Below, in pieces: positions 9,801-17,480 of a stretch of DNA of 64,000 bases (positions within the stretch are counted from its first letter, which is position 1; each line of letters starts with the position of its first letter). The translations under genes and the position numbers were made by a program. The notes below the pieces were generated by a model. It was not told where the DNA came from and ran no database searches. It was given only the letters and a program-made list of their open reading frames with translations. The DNA comes from Nostocales cyanobacterium HT-58-2. GTDB taxonomy: Bacteria > Cyanobacteriota > Cyanobacteriia > Cyanobacteriales > Nostocaceae. The stretch covers positions 620,001 through 684,000 of the forward strand of contig CP019636.1 of assembly GCA_002163975.1 (NCBI GenBank), in the 5' to 3' direction.

Positions 9801-10927
9801 CCCCTCTGTTCCACCACCATTGCAGCAGCAACATCGCGGTCTGTTGTATATCCACATTCATGACAAACATGAACACGCTCACACAATTTTTTCTTCCCGG
9901 TATGAGTTCCACATTGAGGACAGGTTTGACTAGTCCCATTGGGGTTCACCTTGGCGAAGTACACTCCACGCTTCCAACAAACCCAAGAAAGGATTTCCAG
10001 AAAGCTACCCCAAGCGGTATCAAGACAATGCTTTGCCAACATTCCTCGACTAGTTGCTTTAAGGTTCAAATCCTCGGCAAAGACCATACCAACACCGTTG
10101 CATAAAGAGTGTGCTGTTAGATAGTGAAACTGTTTGCGCGTGTCAGAAATGCGTTCATGCAATCTGCGTATCTTGTGCTGCACTTTTCGGTAGTTGGCAG
10201 AGCCTTTAGTCTTGTTTTTCAACTTGCGTTGCAGCCATTTAAGCTCGCGTTGCAAAGAGTTGAAAAACTGGGGTCTTTCTACCAACCGTCCATCACAGAC
10301 AGCCAAGAATTTTTCCAACCCAACATCAATACCAATGGAATTACCATTTGGCATAACATCAGGTACGGAAACACCAGATTCCAAAATCAATTGAGCGTAC
10401 CATCCCGATGCTTTGCTGACAACCCTAACCTGCTTGACGACAAACCCGTCTGGAACTGGACGATGCAAATTGATTGGCATTGCCCCAATCTTAGGCAGTT
10501 TAATCTGAAAACCCGTAACGGGGTTGGATTTGAACTGCGGGAACACAAAAGAACGATACTGACCAAATTTCTTGAACCTAGGAAACCCAAAACCGCGTCC
10601 TATCATAAACTTAAATGCCCGGTCAAGTCTCTTCAATGCATCTTGCAATACCTGAGACTGAACGTCTTGAAGTTCTGGGTTTTCTTTCTTGACTGGTGTC
10701 AGTGCGTTTTGTTGTTTGTAATAGTCAGGGTATGGCGTGTCAGCCGGGATAATGTATTCGGAGCGAATAGAGCAAGCATTGACAGCACATTTACGCGAAG
10801 CAATCCAGTCTTTGCGTTCCCGCAGTGCGTAGTTATACACTTTGCGACACGATTCCATCCAAGCAAGCATTCTTGCTTCTTGAACGGCATCTGGATAAAT
10901 TCGGTAGCTGTAAGTCAACGAGAGCAT
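9671..10927 (-). CDS. tnpB: TnpB RNA-guided nuclease (transposon-associated)
   Basis: 418 aa, the usual size of TnpB. RuvC-like catalytic residues look intact: D201 in IGIDVGLEKF, E285 in FAEDLNL and D365 in TTDRDVAAAM. A four-Cys zinc finger is formed by C336/C339 (CPQC) and C355/C358 (CHEC). The N-terminus (YSYRIYPDAVQEARMLAWME) and the C-terminal Gly/Pro/Lys tail are typical of cyanobacterial OrfB proteins. TnpB proteins are known to cut DNA next to a TAM using an RNA made from the element's right end. No frameshift or internal stop is seen, so it may be functional. No tnpA is nearby. Confidence 0.92.
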   Translation of the reverse strand: MLSLTYSYRIYPDAVQEARMLAWMESCRKVYNYALRERKDWIASRKCAVNACSIRSEYIIPADTPYPDYYKQQNALTPVKKENPELQDVQSQVLQDALKRLDRAFKFMIGRGFGFPRFKKFGQYRSFVFPQFKSNPVTGFQIKLPKIGAMPINLHRPVPDGFVVKQVRVVSKASGWYAQLILESGVSVPDVMPNGNSIGIDVGLEKFLAVCDGRLVERPQFFNSLQRELKWLQRKLKNKTKGSANYRKVQHKIRRLHERISDTRKQFHYLTAHSLCNGVGMVFAEDLNLKATSRGMLAKHCLDTAWGSFLEILSWVCWKRGVYFAKVNPNGTSQTCPQCGTHTGKKKLCERVHVCHECGYTTDRDVAAAMVVEQRGLAAVGHTVKLPVEVSSSGDASLGTTREAGKPNCKIGKPALYS

Positions 10928-10951
10928 TTTTCACCGAGGGTCTTACACGTA

Positions 10952-11029
10952 AAAAAGTTGGGCAGCCTTAGAAAAACGAATACTCGACTACGCCGACAGA
11001 CCAACAAACAGAAGGCTGCCCAACTTTTT
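10952..11029. repeat. 18-bp perfect inverted repeat (hairpin 1 of 4)
   Basis: 10952-10969 and 11012-11029 are perfect complements (arm aaaaagttgggcagcctt), with a 42-nt loop. It lies just upstream of the tnpB start on the - strand. T-runs on both strands resemble a bidirectional terminator, but position and company suggest the left-end structure of the element. Confidence 0.75.
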
Positions 11030-11057
11030 CGGGGACAATGCGTCACCTCCTCTTACA

Positions 11058-11086
11058 TTCTAACAGACTCTGCTTATCTGTTAGAA
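11058..11086. repeat. 10-bp perfect inverted repeat (hairpin 2 of 4)
   Basis: ttctaacaga (11058-11067) pairs with tctgttagaa (11077-11086), with a 9-nt loop. It follows hairpin 1 after 28 bp. Confidence 0.65.
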
Positions 11087-11099
11087 TTTCTCAGAGATA

Positions 11100-11134
11100 G
11101 GAAAAAGGTAGTACATCGAGCACTACCTTTTTCC
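11100..11134. repeat. 13-bp perfect inverted repeat (hairpin 3 of 4)
   Basis: 11100-11112 (ggaaaaaggtagt) pairs with 11122-11134 (actacctttttcc), with a 9-nt loop. The arm ends in a run of T, as in a rho-independent terminator on either strand. Confidence 0.7.
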
Positions 11135-11198
11135 CTGGGGAGTCCGTATATCCCGACACCGAATCAAAGATTACGGTGCGGGACTTACTGCTCCCCAG
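11135..11198. repeat. Nested two-stem hairpin (hairpin 4 of 4)
   Basis: An outer stem (ctggggag 11135-11142 with ctccccag 11191-11198) encloses an inner stem (11151-11161 with 11174-11183) that has one bulged base. It begins at the base after hairpin 3. The compact nested fold resembles the left-end hairpins of IS200/IS605 elements or a structured RNA. Confidence 0.6.
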
Positions 11199-11217
11199 AC
11201 CCCACATTAGTTAATCA

Positions 11218-11487
11218 ATGAGCATGGGAATCATTGAACCTTTTAAAGACGGGTTTTTAGAAATTATTTCTGAAGGTGACGGTAGCGATTATTGGCAGAT
11301 TGCTGCTATTCACATTCATGGAGAAGTTTTTTGTCCAAGTCCGCGTATTTATCGTTCAACAAACGCCGCGTTTGTCATAGCGCGGCGAATTTTTGATTGG
11401 ATATGCAATCATGAGATGGAAACTCGCGCTTGGCAATGCTATTGCGAGGAATTGAATATGAGCTTGTGGCGTCAACCCAAATCGTAA
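11218..11487 (+). CDS. Small hypothetical protein (89 aa)
   Basis: Not recognised. Soluble, with no signal peptide or TM segment and a composition typical of a folded globular protein (several Trp, Ile and Cys: YWQIAAIHIHGEVFCPSP, RRIFDWICNHEMETRAWQCYCEEL). Two starts are close together (11218 and 11224). It follows the structured end of the TnpB element immediately, so its original upstream region may have been replaced by the insertion. It is followed after 35 bp by a methyltransferase on the same strand, which may be co-transcribed. Coding status is plausible from composition but not proven. Confidence 0.55.
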   Translation: MSMGIIEPFKDGFLEIISEGDGSDYWQIAAIHIHGEVFCPSPRIYRSTNAAFVIARRIFDWICNHEMETRAWQCYCEELNMSLWRQPKS

Positions 11488-11522
11488 CTTAGTGACTGCT
11501 AATTCACAACATTTGGAAGATT

Positions 11523-12299
11523 ATGCCTGATTTAGAAGAAACACCGCCGTACACCTGGAATCCACTCAGTAGATTTTGCGATCGCGCGCCAGACTATGCA
11601 AAATACCGCCCATCGTACCCAGCAGCAGCAATTGATATCATCTTGGAGGGAATGGAAACACAGTTCCCAATAGTAGCAGACGTGGGCGCTGGGACAGGAA
11701 TTTCCTCGCGGCTTCTTGCTGAACGGGGAGTGCGTGTCTTAGCAATTGAACCCAACGCCGACATGAGACAAGCGGCTGAACTCAATCCTTTGGTGGAGTT
11801 TCGCGAAGCAACAGCCGAAGCTACAGGTTTAAGCGATGATTCAGTTGACTTAGTAACTTGCTTCCAGTCTTTCCACTGGTTCAACCCAGAACCAACTCTT
11901 CTCGAATTTCACCGCATTTTGAAACCGTCGGGAAGACTGGCTGCAGTTTGGAATGAGTGGGATAAAAATGACGAATTTACAGCTCATTATATTGACATGG
12001 TACTGGAAGCATCTAATTTGCCTTCCAATGAGAAGTATCGTACTACAGTGGAATATCTGCCCAGTTATCACTTAGTTGATATAAAACACCATGTGTTTCC
12101 CTATAAACAAGATGTAGATTTAACCGGGCTCATTGGTTTAACACAGAGTCAATCGATTGTGCCGCGTTCTGGATCTGTACTCCAACAACTTATCTCTGAC
12201 TTGCAACAACTGTACGCACAGTATTGTGATCAACGTGGCATGGTTAGCTTACTCTACAGCACGGATGTCTTCCTTGCGAAACCAAAACCTTACCGTTGA
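11523..12299 (+). CDS. Class I SAM-dependent methyltransferase (type 11)
   Basis: 258 aa, Rossmann-fold methyltransferase. Motif I is VADVGAGTGISSRLLAERG near residues 52-70, followed by an acidic residue after AIEP (motif II) and a motif IV-like DLVTCFQSFHWFNPEPTLLEFHRILKPSGRL. This last stretch is common in the type-11 group that includes ubiquinone/menaquinone and small-molecule methyltransferases. GGAAG precedes the ATG. No membrane segment, so it should act in the cytosol. The substrate is unknown, and the neighbouring aminotransferase gives no clear pathway link. Confidence 0.88.
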   Translation: MPDLEETPPYTWNPLSRFCDRAPDYAKYRPSYPAAAIDIILEGMETQFPIVADVGAGTGISSRLLAERGVRVLAIEPNADMRQAAELNPLVEFREATAEATGLSDDSVDLVTCFQSFHWFNPEPTLLEFHRILKPSGRLAAVWNEWDKNDEFTAHYIDMVLEASNLPSNEKYRTTVEYLPSYHLVDIKHHVFPYKQDVDLTGLIGLTQSQSIVPRSGSVLQQLISDLQQLYAQYCDQRGMVSLLYSTDVFLAKPKPYR

Positions 12300-12475
12300 G
12301 GCTTTCCGTGGAAGAATAACTGGCTGTGGCGTAAATGCTAGTATATATAACTACAAAATTCTTAACACGCTTTTTATTGTTATATAGTACATTATTTTTA
12401 TCGATTAACCGTAAATTTTGCAAATTCTTTAAACATTCAGTTAGAAGTTGACTTTAACATTAATGGAGCCATAGG

Positions 12476-13663
12476 GTGACTCAGGTGCACAAGCAAAAAA
12501 TTTCATCCAAGGCAAGCCAGTTTACAGAGTCAGTCATTCGTGAAATGACTAGGGTGGCTTTGCAATATAATGCCGTGAATTTGGCGCAAGGGTTTCCTGA
12601 TTTTCCCTGTCCGCCAGAATTGAAACAGGCTGCTTATGAAGTGATCGCCGCAGATGTGAACCAGTATGCCATTACTTGGGGCGATCGCGCTTTCCGTCAC
12701 GCTCTTGCTGATAAAGTTCGTTGGTATCTTGGTTTAGAAATTGATCCTGAACGGCAAATAACCGTGACTTGTGGTTCCACCGAAGCAATGGCAGCAACAA
12801 TGCTTGCTACCGTAGATCCGGGTGATGAAGTGATTGTGTTTGAGCCGTATTACGAAAATTATGGTCCTGATGCAGTGATAGCGAGTGCAACTCCGCGTTA
12901 TGTGTCGCTGCATCCACCTGACTGGACTTTTGATGAAGCCGAACTGCGTCAAGCATTCAACAACAACACCAAAGCCATCATTATAAATACTCCTCACAAC
13001 CCAACTGGGAAGGTTTTTAACCGTGAGGAATTAACGTTAATTGCCGAACTTTGCCAGAAGTGGGATGTGCTGGCATTTACAGACGAAATATACGAACATA
13101 TTCTCTATGATGGAACTCAGCACATTGCCATGGCAACCCTCCCAGGTATGGAGGAACGTACTGTAACCATCAATGGTCTTTCTAAAACTTACAGTGTCAC
13201 TGGATGGAGAGTTGGCTACATCTTGGCAAATCCAGAATTAACTGGGGCAATTCGTAAAGTTCATGATTTTCTCACTGTAGGCGCACCCGCACCTTTGCAA
13301 AGAGCAGGAGTGGCGGCGATGCAACTTCCAGTTAGTTACTATCAGGAATTGGCAAGACTTTATCAGGAGAAGCGAGACAGTCTGCTTGAGATTTTAGATA
13401 AAGTCGGGATTCCCTATTCTATTCCCAAGGGAGCCTACTACGTACTCGCCGATATCTCCCGCTTTGGCTATAAGACGGATGTAGAGTTTGCCCTATATCT
13501 CATTAAAGAAATTGGAGTTGCAGTGGTTCCCGGTTCCAGCTTTTTTTCTCAACCAGAGGCTGGTAGTAAACTGATTCGGTTTTGTTTTAGTAAAAAACCA
13601 GAAACTTTGGCAGAGGCAGGAGATCGTCTTTTGAAATTGCAATCCATTCTACAACCTACATAA
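12476..13663 (+). CDS. Class I/II PLP-dependent aminotransferase
   Basis: 395 aa, fold-type I aminotransferase. Early block NAVNLAQGFPDFPCPPELK; substrate and PLP contacts near NTPHNPTGKVF; aspartate in FTDEIYEHILYDG; PLP lysine near residue 236 in GLSKTYSVTGWRVGY; C-terminal Arg in KLIRFCFSKK. The pattern fits the group that holds kynurenine/glutamine and methionine (MtnE-like) aminotransferases rather than strict aspartate transaminases. GTG start, supported by GGAG seven bases upstream. A 176-bp gap before it suggests its own promoter. Exact substrate is uncertain. Confidence 0.9.
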   Translation: MTQVHKQKISSKASQFTESVIREMTRVALQYNAVNLAQGFPDFPCPPELKQAAYEVIAADVNQYAITWGDRAFRHALADKVRWYLGLEIDPERQITVTCGSTEAMAATMLATVDPGDEVIVFEPYYENYGPDAVIASATPRYVSLHPPDWTFDEAELRQAFNNNTKAIIINTPHNPTGKVFNREELTLIAELCQKWDVLAFTDEIYEHILYDGTQHIAMATLPGMEERTVTINGLSKTYSVTGWRVGYILANPELTGAIRKVHDFLTVGAPAPLQRAGVAAMQLPVSYYQELARLYQEKRDSLLEILDKVGIPYSIPKGAYYVLADISRFGYKTDVEFALYLIKEIGVAVVPGSSFFSQPEAGSKLIRFCFSKKPETLAEAGDRLLKLQSILQPT

Positions 13664-13719
13664 ACAAACAGGAGTTTTAACGAAGCAATTGTTCAAGAAC
13701 GTTTTCCAAAAAAGTAAAA

Positions 13720-14094
13720 ACCGCACAAAAGCCGCGTAAAATTATCAGAAATTTGGGTCTAAAACCTCGCCCTTTTAGGGCGACTTTTATGAGACAATGT
13801 AGATAGGTTGTTGACCGTGAGAACGATGAGGAAACAGGTTTAACGTCCTACTCCGTGCTCTCAAAATTCCTAACAGTCAATGGCGCACAAATAAGTCCAA
13901 ACTCCAAGGACGCGAAAAAAATCAAATAGGGTAGGGCATACCCGAATTTACGCTTGGGGAGTAGTCCATAAGTGGGGCATATTGAGAGGTATGTTTCGGA
14001 CTAGATATGAGCGTGTAAGACCAAAACTGAGTTGACTTAGTGGAGGCAGTGTTCAGCCTAAGAATCACCGCACTTATAGAGCGGTGAGTGTCAA
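13720..14094 (+). mobile_element. Non-coding remnant of an IS200/IS605-like (TnpB) element
   Basis: Fills the gap between the aminotransferase and ccmK. It starts with a hairpin (tcgccct 13767-13773, agggcga 13777-13783) followed by a short reading frame that stops at once (ATGAGGAAACAGGTTTAA). It ends with a second hairpin (tcaccgc 14065-14071, gcggtga 14081-14087) and the tip gagtgtcaa. That tip resembles the GGATGTCAC tip of the complete TnpB element at 9.65 kb. No open frame survives between, so it is a deletion derivative or MITE. Boundaries are approximate. Confidence 0.5.
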
Positions 14095-14124
14095 CACCAA
14101 TCCTTCATGAAGGAGTGTAAAGCC

Positions 14125-14436
14125 GTGCCAATAGCGGTTGGAGTCATTGAAACTCAGGGTTTTCCAGCGGTGCTAGTAGCAGCAGACACAATGGTAAAAG
14201 CTGCTGCAGTCACCATTGTTTATTATGGATTAGCGGAAAGCGCTCGCTTCATAGTTGCTGTTCGTGGACAAACTGCTGAAGTACAAAGAGCAATGGAAGC
14301 TGGTATAGAAGCAGGTAACCAATCTAACGGTGGTCATGTCATTACCCACTACATCGTCCCTAATCCCCCAGAGAATGTCGAAACTGTTTTACCGATTCAT
14401 TTCACTTCAAAATCTGAGCCGTTCCGAATAACGTGA
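14125..14436 (+). CDS. ccmK: CcmK3-like carboxysome shell protein (BMC domain)
   Basis: A 103-aa single BMC domain, the usual CcmK length. Members form hexamers that tile the carboxysome shell, with a central pore. Residues 1-30 (PIAVGVIETQGFPAVLVAADTMVKAA) are canonical. The pore loop at residues 36-39 reads LAES instead of the KIGS of CcmK2, and YYGLAES plus HYIVPNPPENV match the CcmK3 type. GTG at 14125 is chosen over ATG at 14107 because AAGGAG lies nine bases before it and the N-terminus then matches the family. It stands alone: no ccmK4 or other shell gene is in the window. Upstream is a decayed transposon. CcmK3 proteins are thought to work in mixed hexamers with CcmK4, so partners must be elsewhere. 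Confidence 0.9.
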   Translation: MPIAVGVIETQGFPAVLVAADTMVKAAAVTIVYYGLAESARFIVAVRGQTAEVQRAMEAGIEAGNQSNGGHVITHYIVPNPPENVETVLPIHFTSKSEPFRIT

Positions 14437-14561
14437 TTTGTACTTCTCAAGCACTGTTGGTTCATTCACCCAGCTGTGATTGTTCTCCCTTTGAACTGGA
14501 TAATCGCTTGTAGAATAGCAGATAAAAGCGGTGTGACTAGCTCCTTGCAAGGCGAACCCCA

Positions 14562-15125
14562 ATGGTACAAACATCCACTAAACCTCTCACGTTGGAGGAA
14601 TTTCTGAAACTGCCAGAAACAGAACCTGCCAGCGAATATATTGACGGACAGATTATCCAAAAGCCAATGCCTCAAGGAGAACATAGCGCAATTCAAACTG
14701 AGTTAGCAGCTGCAATTAATGCAGTACTCAAATCACAACGAATTGCGCGAGCTTTTTGCGAGCTTCGCTGTACATTTGGTGGACGCTCAACTGTACCCGA
14801 CATTTCTGTTTTTACTTGGGAGCGGATACCACGCAAGGAGAATGGTGGGGTTGCCAATGTTTTCTTGCTCGCGCCAGATTGGACAATTGAAATTCTATCG
14901 CCTGACCAAAGCCAAACAAAAGTCACAAAGAATATTTTGTACTGCCTGAAGCACGAAACCCAAATGGGGTGGCTCATTGATCCAGAAGAACAGTCGGTGT
15001 TTGTCTATTTAGCGGATCAACCAACAGATGTTTTTGATGAACCAGAAGCACGTTTGCTAGTGCCAAACTTTGCAAAAGATTTCAATCTCACTGTCAAAGA
15101 GTTATTTAGTTGGCTACTAGACTAA
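14562..15125 (+). CDS. Uma2 family endonuclease (DUF820)
   Basis: 187 aa. Uma2/DUF820 proteins have a PD-(D/E)xK nuclease fold and are very abundant in cyanobacteria; their cellular role is mostly unknown. Seen here: LTLEEFLKLPETEPASEYIDGQII at the N-terminus, then TVPDISVF (fold Asp), and DWTIEILSPDQSQTKVTKNI (the E-x-Sxx core). An IDPEEQSVFVY strand follows. About 190 aa is the usual family length and nothing is missing. It converges on a second Uma2 gene (15649-16224), a different subfamily member, with a large palindrome between them. Confidence 0.88.
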   Translation: MVQTSTKPLTLEEFLKLPETEPASEYIDGQIIQKPMPQGEHSAIQTELAAAINAVLKSQRIARAFCELRCTFGGRSTVPDISVFTWERIPRKENGGVANVFLLAPDWTIEILSPDQSQTKVTKNILYCLKHETQMGWLIDPEEQSVFVYLADQPTDVFDEPEARLLVPNFAKDFNLTVKELFSWLLD

Positions 15126-15151
15126 ACTGACCTAGCTCAACACTCATACCG

Positions 15152-15243
15152 AGTTGCGTTCATAGGTGTCACCTCACCCCCGCCCCTCTCCTTAGCAAGG
15201 AGAGGGGTGCCCGGAGGGCGGGGTGAGGTTTTTGAATGCAACT
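15152..15243. repeat. Large GC-rich dispersed palindrome
   Basis: Outer arms agttgcgttca (15152-15162) and tgaatgcaact (15233-15243) pair with one mismatch. Inside, a cctcacccccgcccctctcc arm faces aaggagaggggtg and gggcggggtgagg. It lies between two convergent genes, where it may also terminate transcription. Typical of the dispersed palindromes of Nostocales genomes. Confidence 0.7.
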
Positions 15244-15648
15244 TAGTATTAGTATCACTACATCAAAGCGGTTGTCTCCAGGGCAATCGCGACCACGCAC
15301 TGCCGTTGAGTCTCCGAAAACTCCTTGTAAATTTTGACCAAGCGATCGCTACAAATGAAAATAGATTTTGAAGCAATTTTGGTATGGCTCCGGTGCTGCG
15401 ACTCATGAAGCGAAAACCGCCGCACTTGCTGCTACTAAAGGTCGTCTCGCCCACCATAAATATAGCGTAGAAATATGTCCTTTTCTAATAGGTTTCTCAC
15501 GGGCAGATTCAATTGATATTTTCTTGATAGGAATGAAATATTCAATTAATCGGCGGTCATTTATCATAGATTTAATGAATGTTTGTAGTCAAGACTTTAG
15601 TTATAATAATTTTTCTAGTGGAAATCAGGAATAAAGTCCTAGGAACTT
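15244..15648. other. Intergenic stretch with one doubtful open frame
   Basis: Holds a HIP1 octamer and a frame at 15368-15634 (+) that starts with TTG and reads KQFWYGSGAATHEAKTAALAATKG, then loses protein-like composition. I do not recognise it. It may be the remnant of a gene whose upstream half is gone. No ribosome site is visible. Treated as non-coding or pseudogene debris. Confidence 0.35.
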
Positions 15649-16224
15649 TCACCAAATTTTTTGTAGATTGAGTACAAATCCAGGTAAAACATTCTCCCCA
15701 GAAAGAGTTTGAGGTACTTTTAAAACCTCCACTGGTTGTCCTGGGCGATAAATTTCTACTTCCTGTTTTTTTCTGTTGATCAACCAACCTAAACGACACC
15801 CATTTGACCTATACTCATCCATTTTGTCTTGAATTTTTTTCAAGGTGTCGGATGGTGACATGATTTCAATGACAAAATCAGGACACAGAGGCAGAAATTT
15901 CTCTCTTTGTTCTTTAGTCAAAGCCTCCCAACGGGATTTTTCCACCCAAGACACATCAGGAGAACGGTCAGCACCATTTGGTAAAGTAAATCCAGTAGAT
16001 GAATCAAAAACTTCACCAAGTTGATTTTGTTCATTCCATAATGCTATTTGCAGAATTAAATTAACATTTCTTCTGCCTGTTTCTCCTCCTGTCGGTGGCA
16101 TTATAATTAATTCTCCCTGGACATTGCGTTCTAATTTTAAATCGGGGTTTTCTGCACACAATTGATAAAACTGCTCTCTTGTCAGTTTAATTACAGAATT
16201 GAGATTTAATGTAAGATATGTCAT
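15649..16224 (-). CDS. Uma2 family endonuclease (DUF820), second copy
   Basis: 191 aa on the - strand. N-terminal LTREQFYQLCAENPDLKLERN, then RSPDVSWVEKSRWEALTKEQ (fold Asp), PDFVIEIMSPSDTLKKIQDKM (catalytic E with downstream Lys) and RLGWLINRKKQEVEIYRPG. This matches the subfamily with a long KERWEALT insert, distinct from the neighbour at 14562-15125. The nuclease fold is established for the family; biological targets are not. Its promoter should lie in the 218 bp shared with the divergent CPBP gene. Confidence 0.88.
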   Translation of the reverse strand: MTYLTLNLNSVIKLTREQFYQLCAENPDLKLERNVQGELIIMPPTGGETGRRNVNLILQIALWNEQNQLGEVFDSSTGFTLPNGADRSPDVSWVEKSRWEALTKEQREKFLPLCPDFVIEIMSPSDTLKKIQDKMDEYRSNGCRLGWLINRKKQEVEIYRPGQPVEVLKVPQTLSGENVLPGFVLNLQKIW

Positions 16225-16368
16225 AGGAGCCTTTCCCGTTTTTGTTCGCTAACTGGGCTACAAACCTATATCTATTTTGTTCAATCCCACAGTACAAAGA
16301 GATAACTTATTAACTTACAGCATTTTGCTACAAACAATATATCGCGTTACTTGCTTAATTTCCTTTGC

Positions 16369-16393
16369 ATCCCCCGCAAGACCTGCGGGGGAT
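16369..16393. repeat. 10-bp GC-rich hairpin between divergent genes
   Basis: atcccccgca (16369-16378) pairs with tgcgggggat (16384-16393) around a 5-nt loop, followed by tttgg. The shape is terminator-like, yet it sits in the divergent gap upstream of the CPBP gene, so it may be a leader element or a dispersed repeat. Confidence 0.6.
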
Positions 16394-16442
16394 TTTGGAT
16401 CGTCAATAACTGTGAACGTTCCTGCAAATTCCGTACCTTATT

Positions 16443-17384
16443 ATGATTCAACATCTTAAAAAGAGCATTCAACGGCATCCCTTTACATGGTTTTATGTCA
16501 CTTCGGTTTTGATAGAAATCCTGGTAATGATGGTCCTTTTCCTAACTGATGGCGAGGCAAAACTTGTCGCGGTTTTAGAACGGTCAGGTCGTCCATTGAA
16601 AACTGACTATGTGTCAACCCTCCAGCTAGTATTTGCTGAACCATCTATTTTGCCAGTGATGTTACTCCTGGTGCTTCAACCACTCACACCCACGATTGCT
16701 GCTTTTACCATCACTGCGATCGCTTTCAAACAACAGGGAATGAAGCACCTCCTGGGTCGCTACCGATTCTGGAGTGACGAGGTAGGATGGCAGTCTGGAT
16801 GGAAAGTTTGGGTGCTTTGTTTAACGACCTTTGTTGGTATGTCCCTTGCAACAGCAGGATTAAATCGCTGGTTGTTGTCTAGCAACAACTTCAGTTGGAA
16901 TATCAACATTCTCTCTACTAGTTTTCTCTTCAGCCTCCTCATTGCCATGTTTCTCGATGGAGGCGGAGTAACTGAGGAAACTGGATGGCGTGGCTTTGCT
17001 TTGCCATTCCTACAACAGCGTATGTCTCCATTGAGTGCAACGTTGTTATTGGGGATACTGTGGTCACTGTGGCATATTCCTGCCAAACCTGACCTCCTGA
17101 CGAGTGGCTTTGCTTATTTCTTGTTATTCTTCGGAGTCTTCACCATTCGACTGACTGCGTTATCTGTTGTGATGACTTACTTTTACAATCGTGTTGGAGG
17201 AAGTACGCTTATCGCGATCGCCATGCATGGGTTGCATAATGACTCTGTTGGCTTGATGGGTAGTCCTCTTTCAGAGTCAGACAGGACTTTCCTCATTACT
17301 GAAATCACGTTGCTTATCCCAATCCTAGTATCGGCTTGCATCTTCCTTGTGATCTCAAAAGGTCGGCTTGGAAAAAACACTTGA
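16443..17384 (+). CDS. CPBP family intramembrane metalloprotease
   Basis: 313 aa with about eight TM segments. The CAAX/bacteriocin-processing (CPBP, formerly Abi) signature is complete. Motif 1 is EETGWRGF near residue 180 (Glu pair and Arg), motif 2 is an SLWHIP helix with the active-site His, and motif 3 is AMHGLHN near the C-terminus. Members cleave or process prenylated proteins or bacteriocins within the membrane, and most cyanobacterial copies have no known substrate. The start is the ATG at 16443 without an obvious ribosome site. No peptide or immunity gene is adjacent, so a bacteriocin role is not supported here. Confidence 0.87.
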   Translation: MIQHLKKSIQRHPFTWFYVTSVLIEILVMMVLFLTDGEAKLVAVLERSGRPLKTDYVSTLQLVFAEPSILPVMLLLVLQPLTPTIAAFTITAIAFKQQGMKHLLGRYRFWSDEVGWQSGWKVWVLCLTTFVGMSLATAGLNRWLLSSNNFSWNINILSTSFLFSLLIAMFLDGGGVTEETGWRGFALPFLQQRMSPLSATLLLGILWSLWHIPAKPDLLTSGFAYFLLFFGVFTIRLTALSVVMTYFYNRVGGSTLIAIAMHGLHNDSVGLMGSPLSESDRTFLITEITLLIPILVSACIFLVISKGRLGKNT

Positions 17385-17480
17385 CGAAGAAGACACGGAG
17401 AGTGGGAGACGCGGGGACGCGGAGAAACTTTCATTTTTCATTTATATTCTGTGTGTCACCGTGTCTCCATGTCTTGTTAA
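17385..17480. repeat. Degenerate acidic/GC dispersed repeat
   Basis: Directly after the CPBP stop the sequence runs gaagacacggagagtgggag, acgcggggacgcggag, then cgtgtctccatgtcttg. The motif gacgcgg occurs twice, and the gagacacgg-type unit is partly complemented by ccgtgtctcc at 17459-17468. It is a dispersed repeat of the kind common in this group; no gene is seen. Confidence 0.45.

Larger units (their letters stand above)
9648..11213 (-). mobile_element. Solitary TnpB element of the IS200/IS605 superfamily
   Basis: Contains tnpB but no tnpA. Right end (low coordinate): a small hairpin, cccaat at 9692-9697 pairing with attggg at 9704-9709, followed on the - strand by a GGGAGGATGTCAC tip that touches the wzx stop codon. 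Left end (high coordinate): a block of four hairpins at 10952-11198. On the - strand TTGAT (11214-11218) precedes the inferred left end; this is a known TAM for some TnpB elements, but whether it applies here is inference. The exact ends are therefore approximate. Without TnpA it would depend on a related transposase elsewhere. Confidence 0.7.

Noticed and set aside
10124..11221. 365-codon open frame on the + strand opposite tnpB
   Set aside because: It lies antisense to a gene with clear catalytic motifs, and its amino-acid mix is not protein-like.
14562..16224. Two Uma2 genes as a restriction or defence pair
   Set aside because: They belong to different subfamilies, are convergent and lack a methylase or other defence gene; Uma2 genes are simply abundant in cyanobacteria.
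16443..17384. CPBP protease as part of a bacteriocin or immunity locus
   Set aside because: No small peptide gene with a leader or transporter is adjacent; Uma2 and unknown genes are the neighbours.
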